From Dysgonomonas sp. PH5-45 (lineage in GTDB: Bacteria > Bacteroidota > Bacteroidia > Bacteroidales > Dysgonomonadaceae): a stretch of 42,624 nucleotides of DNA. Each line of letters starts with the position of its first letter. The first letter of the stretch is position 1. Of the stretch, positions 6,496 to 14,834 are shown in pieces. The notes under the pieces are model-generated. The model did not search any database and had not been told where the DNA came from. It saw only the letters and a program-made list of their open reading frames with translations. Location of the stretch: positions 1-42,624 of the forward strand of contig NZ_JARXWE010000026.1 in the NCBI RefSeq assembly GCF_029893235.1. The letters run 5' to 3'. The position numbers and the translations under genes were made by a program.

Positions 6496-8199
6496 CTAAT
6501 TGGCACTGTCATCCTTTATACAACGCAATGCCAATCCTCGCGAACGTTCAAAATCAGCAGCAGCATTTATCGACCCGTTAAAGAAGGCAAGATAATATGC
6601 CCTCCCGGTACTATAGACGGTGGAACTCCAATAATAGCCATTTTGATCTTGACGATGAAGACCACCCCCATGATTACGGCCACCGGAGGCAGGCAAAACG
6701 AGTGTAGGCGTTTCCCAATCAGGCTTAATTTCGTAGCCTCCACTTCCTTCAACCTTATCATTTGAAATTGTTCCTCCATACCAAATCCATTTATTTGCTG
6801 TGGCTTGAGAAGGCCCTCCTGATGGACTACTTCCCCTGTAGATGCTACACCACTCATCCCGTGTAGGAGTACGCCATCCTGTACCTGCATCACTGCAAGC
6901 CTCCGCACCCCAGATATCCAGGAAGTTACCATCTTCCTTATAATGCGCACAAGGGTCGTTTGAGACAAAGCGCCCGGTACGCCAAAGCTGATCGGCATTT
7001 GCTTGTTGTATAGACAGCCAGTTTGTATTTGGTCCCCCGGTTATAAATTTCCCATAAGCGTCTGTTTCTTTTTTCACTTGCTGCCAGGGACGAGGCGCAT
7101 CCGATTCAGATGCAGAACAAAGAATACCATCTGCAATTACTACACCTGAAGAGTAACCATGTGTAGCAGAATTGGGTTTTTCGTGCCCATCGGCTATACG
7201 TCCCCACTGAAAGTAGGAGCCATATAGTTTTTCTTCACCAGTCTTATAAGTATGCGAACCTCCAGTATTTGTAAAGGGGTAAATAAGGTCATAATCAGCA
7301 TCACTATAATTCTTTTGACCTTCAATGGTGCTGTTGTTTTTCGCTCCCAAATTAAAGCACATAAAGGATAACCACTCTCCGTTAACAGTCTTTGCTCCAC
7401 ATCCTACAGCTACCTCGGCAATGTCAGAGGTGATTGTAACTGTTTTACCTTCCACTGTTTTAGTGGCCTCACAGTAGAATTTATAGATTCCTGTATTTTT
7501 AGCATTGCGGGTAGTACCTAATCCATGATCTTTTTTTATACCAGTGGGTGTAAACGTATGAGTTTGGGATTCTGAGCCCCCCACTGTATTTACGCCAGAT
7601 TCGTCAATAGCTGTGCCAATCTTCACATGCAGATTGTTGCTAACTATCTGGTACCATTGATAAGTCCATGAGTCAGGATCTTTCAGGGAAAATTCCAGGG
7701 GATCAATATCTCCAACATTTACTATATTCTCGTAGAAAGTAAAGGCTTTAGGCTGCGTAATAATGTTTGCACTTGCCGACAGGTCTACTTTCGAGGTAGC
7801 CCATGTTATACCATTCCAGGTGTAAACACCGGGCGACAGACACTTTTTGTTCGGATCGGTAATTGATTCATTGCTACTATTATCGGTCAGATTATATACA
7901 GTAAGTCCAACAAGGCGTTGTTTCAACGAATTAGTATTGTTTATAAAATCAGTATTATTCGCCTCATAAAATGGTTCCAGAATCGTGATATCTTCGAGCC
8001 TGACACGAGGCAGCAGCAATCCGCCATGGCCGGCAGCTACAGTTGCATAGTTATCATTAACATCCGGCTCCTGTGCTTTCAGGTCGAGTAGTGCTGCTCG
8101 CATGGGTACTAAGTCGGATCCGATAGTTACCTGTCCGTGCAAAGCGCCTGCTATCGTTAGCAGCAGAAAGGGAAGTATTAGGGGTTTATATAATTTCAT
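6496..8199 (-). CDS. Secreted FISUMP-domain surface protein, paralog C
   Basis: The 567-residue product has a signal peptide (1-23, MKLYKPLILPFLLL...HGQ). A conserved N-terminal domain follows (24-140: QVTIG, ALLDLK, GGLLLPRVRL, GLTVYN, PGVYTWNG), of the kind often seen as a stalk or head in Bacteroidetes adhesin-like proteins. An Ig-like region covers about 145-265 (YQWYQ, IYKFYCEAT). From about 268 runs a C-terminal domain of the FISUMP type (Fibrobacter succinogenes major paralogous domain): FQWGRIADGHE, WRTPTRDEW, GYYWSST and RSRGLALRCIKD. Function is unknown; binding at the cell surface is the usual guess. It is the last gene of a three-gene tandem operon, 42 bases after paralog B, and a hairpin terminator follows. 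Confidence 0.85.
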   Translation of the reverse strand: MKLYKPLILPFLLLTIAGALHGQVTIGSDLVPMRAALLDLKAQEPDVNDNYATVAAGHGGLLLPRVRLEDITILEPFYEANNTDFINNTNSLKQRLVGLTVYNLTDNSSNESITDPNKKCLSPGVYTWNGITWATSKVDLSASANIITQPKAFTFYENIVNVGDIDPLEFSLKDPDSWTYQWYQIVSNNLHVKIGTAIDESGVNTVGGSESQTHTFTPTGIKKDHGLGTTRNAKNTGIYKFYCEATKTVEGKTVTITSDIAEVAVGCGAKTVNGEWLSFMCFNLGAKNNSTIEGQKNYSDADYDLIYPFTNTGGSHTYKTGEEKLYGSYFQWGRIADGHEKPNSATHGYSSGVVIADGILCSASESDAPRPWQQVKKETDAYGKFITGGPNTNWLSIQQANADQLWRTGRFVSNDPCAHYKEDGNFLDIWGAEACSDAGTGWRTPTRDEWCSIYRGSSPSGGPSQATANKWIWYGGTISNDKVEGSGGYEIKPDWETPTLVLPASGGRNHGGGLHRQDQNGYYWSSTVYSTGRAYYLAFFNGSINAAADFERSRGLALRCIKDDSAN

Positions 8200-8241
8200 T
8201 ATCTTTTATTTTAAGTTTTTAATTCCATTAATCTATGTCTG

Positions 8242-9873
8242 CTAGTTCTTTGTGCAACGCAAAGCTGCGCCATACGCACGGGCTTGCCCTTTAGCAGGAT
8301 TAACATGTGCTTTATCAAAATATAATTGATATGCATTCATATTTATGACAGTTGTACTCCAGTAACTACCATTGGTCCCCTGATGGTAGAGTTTGCCATC
8401 GGCCGCCCGGTAACCATTAGCAGGTAAAAACAAAGTCGTCGTCTTCCCATCCGGCTTAATCTCGTACCCACTACTACCATTTGTACCATCAGTCCACACC
8501 CAAGTGTTGGCACTGGCTTCCTCTCTTGCTCCTGCCGAAGTTCCACCTCTGTAGATACTTGCCCATTCGTCTTGTGCAGGAGTGTGCCATGCTGTGCCAG
8601 AATCGCCACAATCGTCCCAAAATCCCAGATAAGCATCAGGTGTCAGATAGTGAGCGCAAGGGTCGTTCGATACAAAATTACCGGCACGCCAGAGCTGGTC
8701 GGCATCATTTTGTATTATAGGTGTCCAATTGTAAGGGGCAACATTATTTGTTATAAACATATTTTGTTTAGCAGGTGTTTTTATTTGCTGCCAGGGGCGA
8801 GGTATATCCCATCCCACACAGATGCTACTTCCATCGCCAATATCAGAGGCTATTACTGAGCTGGCAAGCTGTGTGGCTGAGTTGCGTAATTCATGACCAT
8901 CTGCTATACGGCCCCACTGGAAAAGAGAGCCCCATACATTTTCTTCGCCCGATTTGTGAGAGTGTTCGCCTGTTGCGTCATTGGAAAATGATCCAATTCC
9001 ATATCCTATCTGGTCCACTATTCCCTTTTTCTGAGCCCCGAGGTTAAAGCACATAAAGGATATCCATTCTCCATCGTTATTTTTAGCACCACAGCCTACA
9101 GCCACTTCGGCTATGTCGGAGGTAAGCACTGTACCCAGTGAACTTGTAGCCACACAATAGAACTTATAGAAGCCGGTAAAGTTGGAATTGTCCGTATCGC
9201 CTTTCAGTACGCCGGAGGTAATGGTAAATTCGTTTGATTTGTCACCTGTGCCGCTTACCGTACCGCTACTGCCGATAGGAGTGCCAACACGGACATACTT
9301 ATTGCGGCCTACTATCTGGTACCACTGATAAGTCCAGTTTCCCAGTCCTTCTATTTCAAATTTGAATTTCAGTTTTGATCCTTCTGTTGCTTCATCTCCT
9401 GCTTCGCAGAATGTAAAAGGCGTAGGTTGCTCAATAATGGTAGCTACAGCTTCATTGGCATATGTAGTCACCCACTTTGCGCCATCCCAAACATAGACTC
9501 CCGGATATAACGAGGCATTTGCACCATTATTGGTCATATTGTACACCATCAGTCCTGCCAGCTTTTCTTTCAACTTATCGGTATTAGCCTTAAAGTCAGC
9601 ATCATCAGCTGATATAAAAGGTTCGAGGGTGGTAATACTTATCAACTTTACACGCGGCAGCAACAGCCCTCCACCTTTTTTGTTGTCGGTAGTGATACCT
9701 GTAATATTCTCATCGTCGGTAGGCGACGGGAGCGTTTCACTTGTTTGCCGTACTTTCAGGTCGAGCAGCGCTGCCGGGGTAGTAGGAATATCGGCTCCAA
9801 TGGTTACCTGTCCGCGCAGGTTGCTTGTTGCAATTAACAGTGCAGCCAGAATAAGAGGTTTGTATAGTTTCAT
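8242..9873 (-). CDS. Secreted FISUMP-domain surface protein, paralog B
   Basis: The 543-residue product has the same plan as its neighbours: signal peptide MKLYKPLILAALLIATSN, stalk-like domain starting QVTIGADIPTTPAALLDLK, Ig-like middle (WTYQWYQIVGRNKYV, FYKFYCVAT), then the FISUMP domain (SLFQWGRIADGHE, GTAWHTPAQDEWASIYRGG, GSYWSTTV) ending in GAALRCTKN. The signal peptide is nearly identical to that of paralog C, while the last 60 residues differ strongly from both neighbours. It sits 29 bases after paralog A and so is probably co-transcribed. Its role is not known beyond a likely secreted, perhaps ligand-binding, protein. Confidence 0.85.
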   Translation of the reverse strand: MKLYKPLILAALLIATSNLRGQVTIGADIPTTPAALLDLKVRQTSETLPSPTDDENITGITTDNKKGGGLLLPRVKLISITTLEPFISADDADFKANTDKLKEKLAGLMVYNMTNNGANASLYPGVYVWDGAKWVTTYANEAVATIIEQPTPFTFCEAGDEATEGSKLKFKFEIEGLGNWTYQWYQIVGRNKYVRVGTPIGSSGTVSGTGDKSNEFTITSGVLKGDTDNSNFTGFYKFYCVATSSLGTVLTSDIAEVAVGCGAKNNDGEWISFMCFNLGAQKKGIVDQIGYGIGSFSNDATGEHSHKSGEENVWGSLFQWGRIADGHELRNSATQLASSVIASDIGDGSSICVGWDIPRPWQQIKTPAKQNMFITNNVAPYNWTPIIQNDADQLWRAGNFVSNDPCAHYLTPDAYLGFWDDCGDSGTAWHTPAQDEWASIYRGGTSAGAREEASANTWVWTDGTNGSSGYEIKPDGKTTTLFLPANGYRAADGKLYHQGTNGSYWSTTVINMNAYQLYFDKAHVNPAKGQARAYGAALRCTKN

Positions 9874-9902
9874 ATATTTTTTGTTTTCAGGAATTTATAC
9901 TT

Positions 9903-11504
9903 TCATCGCTTGATACAACGGATGCCAAGTCCGTTCGATCGGTTAAAATTACCATTTGCCGGTTCAACAATATTATTGTTGATATGCATATTATAAGCAT
10001 TACTACTTATAATATTATAACTCCAATAGTAAGCATCTGTACCTTTGTTTTCAAAAATCTTGCCGTCAGCTTTACTCCTATAGCCATTTGCTGGCAGAAA
10101 GAGTGTGGTGGTAGCTCCATCAGGTTTCACTTCCATACCTATATTTTCTGACCAAAACCAACTATTTGCTGTAGCAGCATCAGGAGTTCCGGAGATAGTA
10201 CCTCCCCGGTAAATACTACCCCATTCTGCTTGGGAGGGTAGACGCCATCTGGTAGTTGCATTTTTGCAGCCATCCGCTTCTGTTTCTCCTATGGGATCAT
10301 CGGAATCTGCATGTGGACCGTCAAACCAGAATTTCTGATAAGAACCATCTGTATTATAATGAGTGCAAGGGTCGTTTTGCACAAACGATCCACTTTTCCA
10401 TAGGTTGTCGATATTTGCAGCTACAGGCGTCCAGTTTTCACCTCCGTAGATAAACATACCTTCTGCGTCAACTCCTTTGGCTACTTGATACCAAGGTCGT
10501 CCTTCTTCACCTGTCCTACAGCGGAAGCCAGAACCGATTTTGGCATCAGTCATATTCGCAAAATCGTACCCATCCGAACTACGCAGTTCATGGTCATCTG
10601 CGATGCGCCCCCACTGGAACAAACTTCCATATATTGCTTGATCGTCTTTACTGGTGTTCATCTGATCTTTTATACTTATGTCGTTTTCGGCTCCCAAGTT
10701 GAAGCACATAAAGGTTATCCATTCTCCATTGTTGTTTTTAGCTCCGCAGCCTACGGCAACTTCGGCAATGTTGGAGATCAGTTCTTTTCCATCCGATGTC
10801 CTTGTTGCCACACAGTAGAATCTATAGAAACCTGTGAAGTTGGCATTGAGAGTGGTTCCATTCAGAACTGTGGGTGTGAAGCTATTCTTTGTGGCTCCGG
10901 CAATAGCCGTACCAATGTTTACATGCGCATTATTACTTGTTGCCTGGTACCACTGATATTTCCACTCTCCTAACCCATCTATAGCAAAGGTTAGCGGTAT
11001 GGCTGTCTCGGTGCCTTTTTCGTAGAAGGTAAATGGTTCAGGTTGTTTAACTATCGATGGACTTACCTCATTGATGGGCTTAACGCCCCATTTTTCTCCA
11101 TCCCAGATATAAACTCCCGGCGTAAAACCATTTGTTTCATCATCTTTCACATTGTAGACCATTAAGCCAGTCAGGCGATATTTCAACAAATTAGACGAAT
11201 CTAGCCAATCTGCATTAGTCTTTACAATAAAAGGTTCCATAGTGTTCAAGTCTATCAGGTTTACTCTTGGCAGTAGCAGTCCGCCGTCGCCCAGAGCGGA
11301 AGTAATGTTTTCGTCGGCGTTGGCCGAAGGAATGGTTGCTGTGGTCTGCCGGGCTTTCAGATCAAGTAGTGCTGTCCGTGTAGGAGGAATACTTGAGCCT
11401 ACAGTCACCTGTGCCCTAAGCGACAGACTCAAAAGTAGAACTGTAAGGAGTAAAAAAGGCAGTAGCCTTCGTTTACATAGTTTTGTGCATCTGTTTGTTT
11501 TCAT
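9903..11504 (-). CDS. Secreted FISUMP-domain surface protein, paralog A (operon head)
   Basis: The 533-residue product is the first gene of the tandem. The signal peptide (about 1-31) is longer and differs from the other two (MKTNRCTKLCKRRLLPFLLLT). Next come the stalk domain (QVTVGSSIPPTRTALLDLK, GGLLLPRVNLIDL, PGVYIWDGEKW), the Ig-like middle (WKYQWYQATSNNAHV) and the FISUMP domain (SLFQWGRIADDHE, RWRLPSQAEWGSIYRGG, YYWSYNI) ending SNGLGIRCIKR. The Asn-rich stretch near the C-terminus (NNNIVEPANGNFNRSNGLG) is where the paralogs differ most. The upstream non-coding region is unusually long, about 550 bases to the nearest strong promoter-like box. Confidence 0.85.
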   Translation of the reverse strand: MKTNRCTKLCKRRLLPFLLLTVLLLSLSLRAQVTVGSSIPPTRTALLDLKARQTTATIPSANADENITSALGDGGLLLPRVNLIDLNTMEPFIVKTNADWLDSSNLLKYRLTGLMVYNVKDDETNGFTPGVYIWDGEKWGVKPINEVSPSIVKQPEPFTFYEKGTETAIPLTFAIDGLGEWKYQWYQATSNNAHVNIGTAIAGATKNSFTPTVLNGTTLNANFTGFYRFYCVATRTSDGKELISNIAEVAVGCGAKNNNGEWITFMCFNLGAENDISIKDQMNTSKDDQAIYGSLFQWGRIADDHELRSSDGYDFANMTDAKIGSGFRCRTGEEGRPWYQVAKGVDAEGMFIYGGENWTPVAANIDNLWKSGSFVQNDPCTHYNTDGSYQKFWFDGPHADSDDPIGETEADGCKNATTRWRLPSQAEWGSIYRGGTISGTPDAATANSWFWSENIGMEVKPDGATTTLFLPANGYRSKADGKIFENKGTDAYYWSYNIISSNAYNMHINNNIVEPANGNFNRSNGLGIRCIKR

Positions 11505-11574
11505 AAAATTAAATGTTACATGTCTGTTATATTTAGTTGCATTTTTTAATATTTGTTCGTTTTTCAGAAAAAAG

Positions 11575-11696
11575 AAGTACGGGGCTCTATGCCGGGCTTA
11601 ATTAATAGAGAGACTACCTGCTATTTTCGCAAACGGCAGGACAATCGAATAAATTAAAAGGCAAAATAATAATGAGGCACAGAATGCCCCGTACTT
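11575..11696 (-). ncRNA. Candidate structured leader RNA or short inverted-repeat element
   Basis: AAGTACGGGGC (11575-11585) and GCCCCGTACTT (11686-11696) are perfect inverted repeats, with weaker pairing continuing inward (ATGCC / GGCAC). Inside is a smaller stem CCTGC / GCAGG. On the minus strand the closing helix is followed by CTTTTTTC, about 70 bases before the first FISUMP gene. It could be an attenuator-like leader, a small RNA ending in a terminator, or a MITE-like insertion. The sequence alone does not separate these. Confidence 0.35.
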
Positions 11697-11927
11697 AGTC
11701 TTGAATGACCACTTCTTCTTTTTCTTTTGGTTGAAGTAATGGCATAGAAAGGGCGGATAAACTTTTCTGAAAAAATTTATCCGGATATTTTTATTGATAA
11801 AATTATTTGGTATATGACGCGTACACGCACGCTGTTTACTACACAAAGAAAAAAAGATGTGCGTCTTTATTTTTTGTATAATAAAAGATGGTAAAGAATG
11901 TAGTTGTGTTAGTTGTGTATTATGTGA

Positions 11928-11964
<37 letters not shown>

Positions 11965-11978
11965 ATAAAATAACAACA

Positions 11979-11997
11979 CTATCCAAATTTTGGATAG
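11979..11997. promoter_or_regulatory. Near-perfect palindrome next to the CT tract
   Basis: CTATCCAAATTTTGGATAG forms two 9-base halves around one base. It lies 15 bases from the (CT)17 repeat and directly beside a minus-strand TATTTTTG box (11998-12005), where an operator would sit relative to a transcription start. No regulator can be named. Confidence 0.35.
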
Positions 11998-12062
11998 CAA
12001 AAATACGATTATAAATCGATATGTATTGGCCTTTCATTGTTTCAATTCGATGTATTCGGATG

Positions 12063-12095
12063 CAAAGATATAATTAAATATCAATAAAGAAACAA
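12063..12095 (-). promoter_or_regulatory. Promoter-like TTG...TATCTTTG toward the FISUMP operon
   Basis: On the minus strand TATCTTTG (12063-12070) is a perfect TAnnTTTG box, with TTG at 12093-12095, 22 bases upstream (slightly long spacing). It lies just downstream of the terminator at 12222-12255. Initiation here would give a leader of roughly 550 bases containing the palindrome, the GA tract and the 122-base inverted-repeat structure. Confidence 0.4.
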
Positions 12096-12221
12096 CAATT
12101 TTAAAAAAAAGAATTGCTTGTATCGTAAACATCCCTTCAGATATTCGCTCCAATACAGGCTGTTTCTTGCATTGGAAAAGGGGTATAAACTGTTGCGAAA
12201 TTATGGAGCGATGCCAAAAAA

Positions 12222-12255
12222 AAGGCCTACAAATGCTGGGTAATTTGTAGGCCTT
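12222..12255 (-). terminator. Strong intrinsic terminator (minus strand)
   Basis: A perfect 13-base stem, AAGGCCTACAAAT / ATTTGTAGGCCTT, with an 8-base loop is followed on the minus strand by a run of eight T. It would end transcription from the IS630 relic and, before that insertion, perhaps from the U32 peptidase gene. Confidence 0.85.
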
Positions 12256-12405
12256 GACATTACACAAAACCGTGAATTGCATCTCGCTGCTGGGTTCACT
12301 TATGCTTTCTGCATTTTTTCAATTTTTCATGTGTTCTACAATCCACGCTTGGTTGTCTCTACACAACGGATTTGTAATCCACTATAGTTAAATCAGAATA
12401 AATAG

Positions 12406-12977
12406 TCATAGATGAGAACACATAAAAAGTTCCTGAACAGAGTAGCCAAACTTACGTCTGATACTTTTAGCTTGTGTCCATTTTCTTTCTATTGGATTTA
12501 AGTCGGGGCTATAAGTCGGTAGGAATTCTAAGGTATGGCCATGTTGTTGTACGGCCAATAAAGCGTCGTTTCTTTTATGAAAAGTAGCATTATCAAGTAC
12601 AATAACAGAATTATGAGGAACATTGGGAAGTAGCTCTCTGGTGATACATTGATAAAAGACATCGGCATCTATATTGCAATAGAATAAACAAACGCTAAAT
12701 ATATACCCTCTATCTCTGGGTGCGTCTACACAGAAGCCACTCCCATCCAAATAGACAATAGAGCGCTTGTCTATCAATTCGTATCGGATGAGCTTAAACT
12801 GAAATATAAGTCTGGATAATTCATCGGCTTTTCTTCTACATCTTTAAGTAAAGCTGCCATATCTATTTTGGTTGAAGGTTTGCTGCGTTTAGTTTTGGCC
12901 TCAATGCGTTGTTGCCATCGAAATAGCGTTCGGACCGATAACGATGCCAAAATAGTTGATGTTTCTTTGGCAGGAAA
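12406..12977 (-). pseudogene. IS630-family transposase relic, frameshifted
   Basis: The downstream part (12406-12777) encodes a DDE domain with the three expected acidic residues in context: D11 in VYLDGSGF, D62 in VIVLDNATFH and E97 in SPDLNPIERKW. It opens only at a TTG codon and has no N-terminus. Upstream, in another frame (about 12774-12977), lies a helix-turn-helix piece (LSVRTLFRWQQRIEAKTKRS, then KIDMAALLKDVEE) typical of IS630 N-termini. A third frame carries RLIFQFKLIRYELIDKRS into the DDE part. At least one frameshift and a shortened linker separate the pieces, so it should be inactive. I could not identify terminal inverted repeats or the TA duplication. Confidence 0.75.
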
Positions 12978-13062
12978 CTATACACCAAGATACCAGTTAT
13001 CAGATCGAAACTATTTCAAATTATCGAAGATACCCGCGTCAGCTAAAAAGAGGCTAATATCT

Positions 13063-14325
13063 TTATTCCACAAAACGTTTTTCGGTAACCTCTACCAACT
13101 TAAAGAGTTTGTCCGATGGGCGGATTTTATCGTTCAATTTTATTGAGAATTTCTCGCCTTTTACGGTTTCGGGTACAGATTTCAGGTCTACACGTATTTC
13201 GTCAACTATCTGTGTTAGGGCTCCTGTGGTTGGCCCTGTAATCAGAATTTCATCACCTACTTTCAACGATTGAGTTTCCATCAGGAACTCCCCTACCCCT
13301 ATATTCGAGAAATACTTTATGCCTTTCCCGATATATACCTTACGTTTTGTGGCTTCCGACCCATAGTTCATAGACCACTCGCCCAACCGCTGACCGAGGT
13401 AATATCCATCCCAGAATCCCCGGTTGAATACCGTGGCCAAGCGGGTATTCCACCTGTCTACCTTTTCTTGCGAATAAGTACCAGTGCAGTATGCCTCTAC
13501 GGCTTCTTTGTACGATTCGACCACCGTACGTACATATTCCGCCCCGCGGGCACGCCCTTCTATCTTAAAAACCCGTACGCCTGCATCCATCATTTTATTC
13601 ATAAAGTGGATGGTTTTCAAATCTTTGGGCGACATGATATATTCATTATCAATTTCGAGTTCTATTTCGCTATCCTTATCCCTGACAATATATCCCCTGC
13701 GGCATATCTGGTTGCATGCCCCACGATTGGCCGAAAGGTGTTTTTCGTGCAAACTCAGATAACACTTGCCCGAAACTGCCATACACAAAGCACCATGACA
13801 GAACATTTCTATGCGGATAAGTTCGCCACCAGGGCCTTTTATTTGCTGTTCCTGTATATCGTTATAGATTGCCGCTACCTGATCCAGATTCAACTCGCGA
13901 GCCAACACAACCACATCGGCAAATTGAGCGTAAAATTTCAGAGCTTCGGTATTTGTGATGTTCAGTTGAGTTGACAGATGTACTTCTACCCCTATGCCGC
14001 GGGCATAAGTCATGACCGATACATCGGAGGCAATAATGGCCGATACTTCGGCTTCCTTGGCTGCGTCAACAATCTGGCGCATCAAAGCTATATCATTATT
14101 ATAGATAATGGTATTGACCGTCAGATAGCTTTTCATTGAGTTTTCACGACAGATTTTCGCTATATTCTTCAAATCGTCTGTCGTAAAATTATTTGACGAC
14201 TTGGCACGCATATTCAGCCCTTCTATACCGAAGTAAATTGAATCTGCTCCGCCCTGAATAGCTGCCGCAAGCGACTCGTACGAGCCCACAGGCGCCATTA
14301 TCTCAAAGTCTTTTATATTCTTCAT
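13063..14325 (-). CDS. U32-family peptidase-like protein (TrhP/YegQ-type)
   Basis: The 420-residue product matches the U32 family: MAPVGSYESLAAAIQGGADSIYFG at the start, IEMFCHGALCMAVSGKCYLS with the family cysteines mid-protein, RGACNQICRRGY, and VFKIEGRARGAEYV. Members of this group in E. coli take part in 5-hydroxyuridine formation in tRNA rather than proteolysis; that role is inferred from family, not shown. The start at 14325 (MKNIKDFE) is preferred over the in-frame ATG at 14355, because a TATCTTTG promoter box occupies 14353-14360 and would place the upstream ATG before the transcript. An IS630 relic lies directly downstream. Confidence 0.85.
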   Translation of the reverse strand: MKNIKDFEIMAPVGSYESLAAAIQGGADSIYFGIEGLNMRAKSSNNFTTDDLKNIAKICRENSMKSYLTVNTIIYNNDIALMRQIVDAAKEAEVSAIIASDVSVMTYARGIGVEVHLSTQLNITNTEALKFYAQFADVVVLARELNLDQVAAIYNDIQEQQIKGPGGELIRIEMFCHGALCMAVSGKCYLSLHEKHLSANRGACNQICRRGYIVRDKDSEIELEIDNEYIMSPKDLKTIHFMNKMMDAGVRVFKIEGRARGAEYVRTVVESYKEAVEAYCTGTYSQEKVDRWNTRLATVFNRGFWDGYYLGQRLGEWSMNYGSEATKRKVYIGKGIKYFSNIGVGEFLMETQSLKVGDEILITGPTTGALTQIVDEIRVDLKSVPETVKGEKFSIKLNDKIRPSDKLFKLVEVTEKRFVE

Positions 14326-14352
14326 TAATATCCGATTGATGATTTCAGACTG

Positions 14353-14360
14353 CAAAGATA
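14353..14360 (-). promoter_or_regulatory. TATCTTTG box upstream of the U32 gene
   Basis: A perfect TAnnTTTG element on the minus strand, 28 bases before the chosen start codon. The nearest TTTG upstream (14384-14387) is 23 bases away, longer than usual. It supports the shorter U32 reading frame. Confidence 0.5.
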
Positions 14361-14368
14361 CAACAAAA

Positions 14369-14399
14369 AAGAGCCGGAATATTCAAACTCCCGACTCTT
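14369..14399 (-). terminator. Terminator after the PhnA/YjdM-type gene
   Basis: On the minus strand AAGAGTCGG pairs with CCGGCTCTT (one G-T pair), with a 13-base loop, followed by six T. It lies about 30 bases after the stop of the gene ending at 14432. Confidence 0.75.
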
Positions 14400-14431
14400 A
14401 TTGTCTATATAATGATAAACACGATTTATCT

Positions 14432-14764
14432 TTATTTTTTCAAGAAACAGGTTTTAAGCACGATGCTCGACCCATCTATCTTGCAGTCTACTTCTTCCGG
14501 CACATCCGTCAAGCGGATACTTTTTACTTTTGTGCCACGCTTAATAACCATTGACGAGCCTTTCACTTTCAGGTCTTTTATTACAGTTACCGAATCGCCA
14601 TCCATGAGTTCTGCTCCATTACTATCGCGAGGAATATTATCTACTTCCGCATCCTGGTCTGCGCCATTAACCCACTCGTGACTGCAATCGGGACATACGT
14701 TAACTGTTCCGTCAAAATACGTGTTATCCATATCACATTGTGGACAATTTGGTGTTTCTGCCAT
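14432..14764 (-). CDS. yjdM: PhnA/YjdM-family zinc-ribbon protein
   Basis: The 110-residue product begins with a zinc ribbon, CPQCDMDNTYFDG...CPDC (two CxxC pairs at about 7-10 and 24-27). A small beta domain with DGDSVTVIKDLKVKGSS and IKRGTKVKSIRL follows, which is the PhnA/YjdM family. Despite the old name, a direct role in phosphonate use is doubtful and the cellular function is unclear. The frame extends upstream to 14869, but homologs start at MAETPNCPQC, so I use the ATG at 14764. A good promoter lies just upstream and a terminator downstream, so it is probably a single-gene unit. Confidence 0.9.
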   Translation of the reverse strand: MAETPNCPQCDMDNTYFDGTVNVCPDCSHEWVNGADQDAEVDNIPRDSNGAELMDGDSVTVIKDLKVKGSSMVIKRGTKVKSIRLTDVPEEVDCKIDGSSIVLKTCFLKK

Positions 14765-14801
14765 TTCTTTTTCGTTTTTTATTTGTTTATAAATACAAAA
14801 G

Positions 14802-14833
14802 CAAAGATAAGGCAAATGCTTATTCACTACAAA
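14802..14833 (-). promoter_or_regulatory. Promoter TTTG-N20-TATCTTTG for yjdM
   Basis: On the minus strand TTTG (14830-14833) and TATCTTTG (14802-14809) are 20 bases apart, close to the Bacteroidetes consensus, 38 bases before the chosen start. The element touches the end of the upstream ankyrin gene. Confidence 0.7.
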
Positions 14834-14834
14834 T

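Noticed and set aside
6496-11504. A complete diversity-generating retroelement
   Set aside because: No reverse transcriptase, accessory gene or template repeat is present in the window, and differences among the paralogs are not limited to adenine positions. Only the weaker remark on diverged tips is kept.
12365-12390. ACGGATTTGTAATCC resembling a tRNA-Thr anticodon arm
   Set aside because: No acceptor stem, D-arm or TTCGA-type T-arm is found around it; it is more likely part of a small palindromic repeat.
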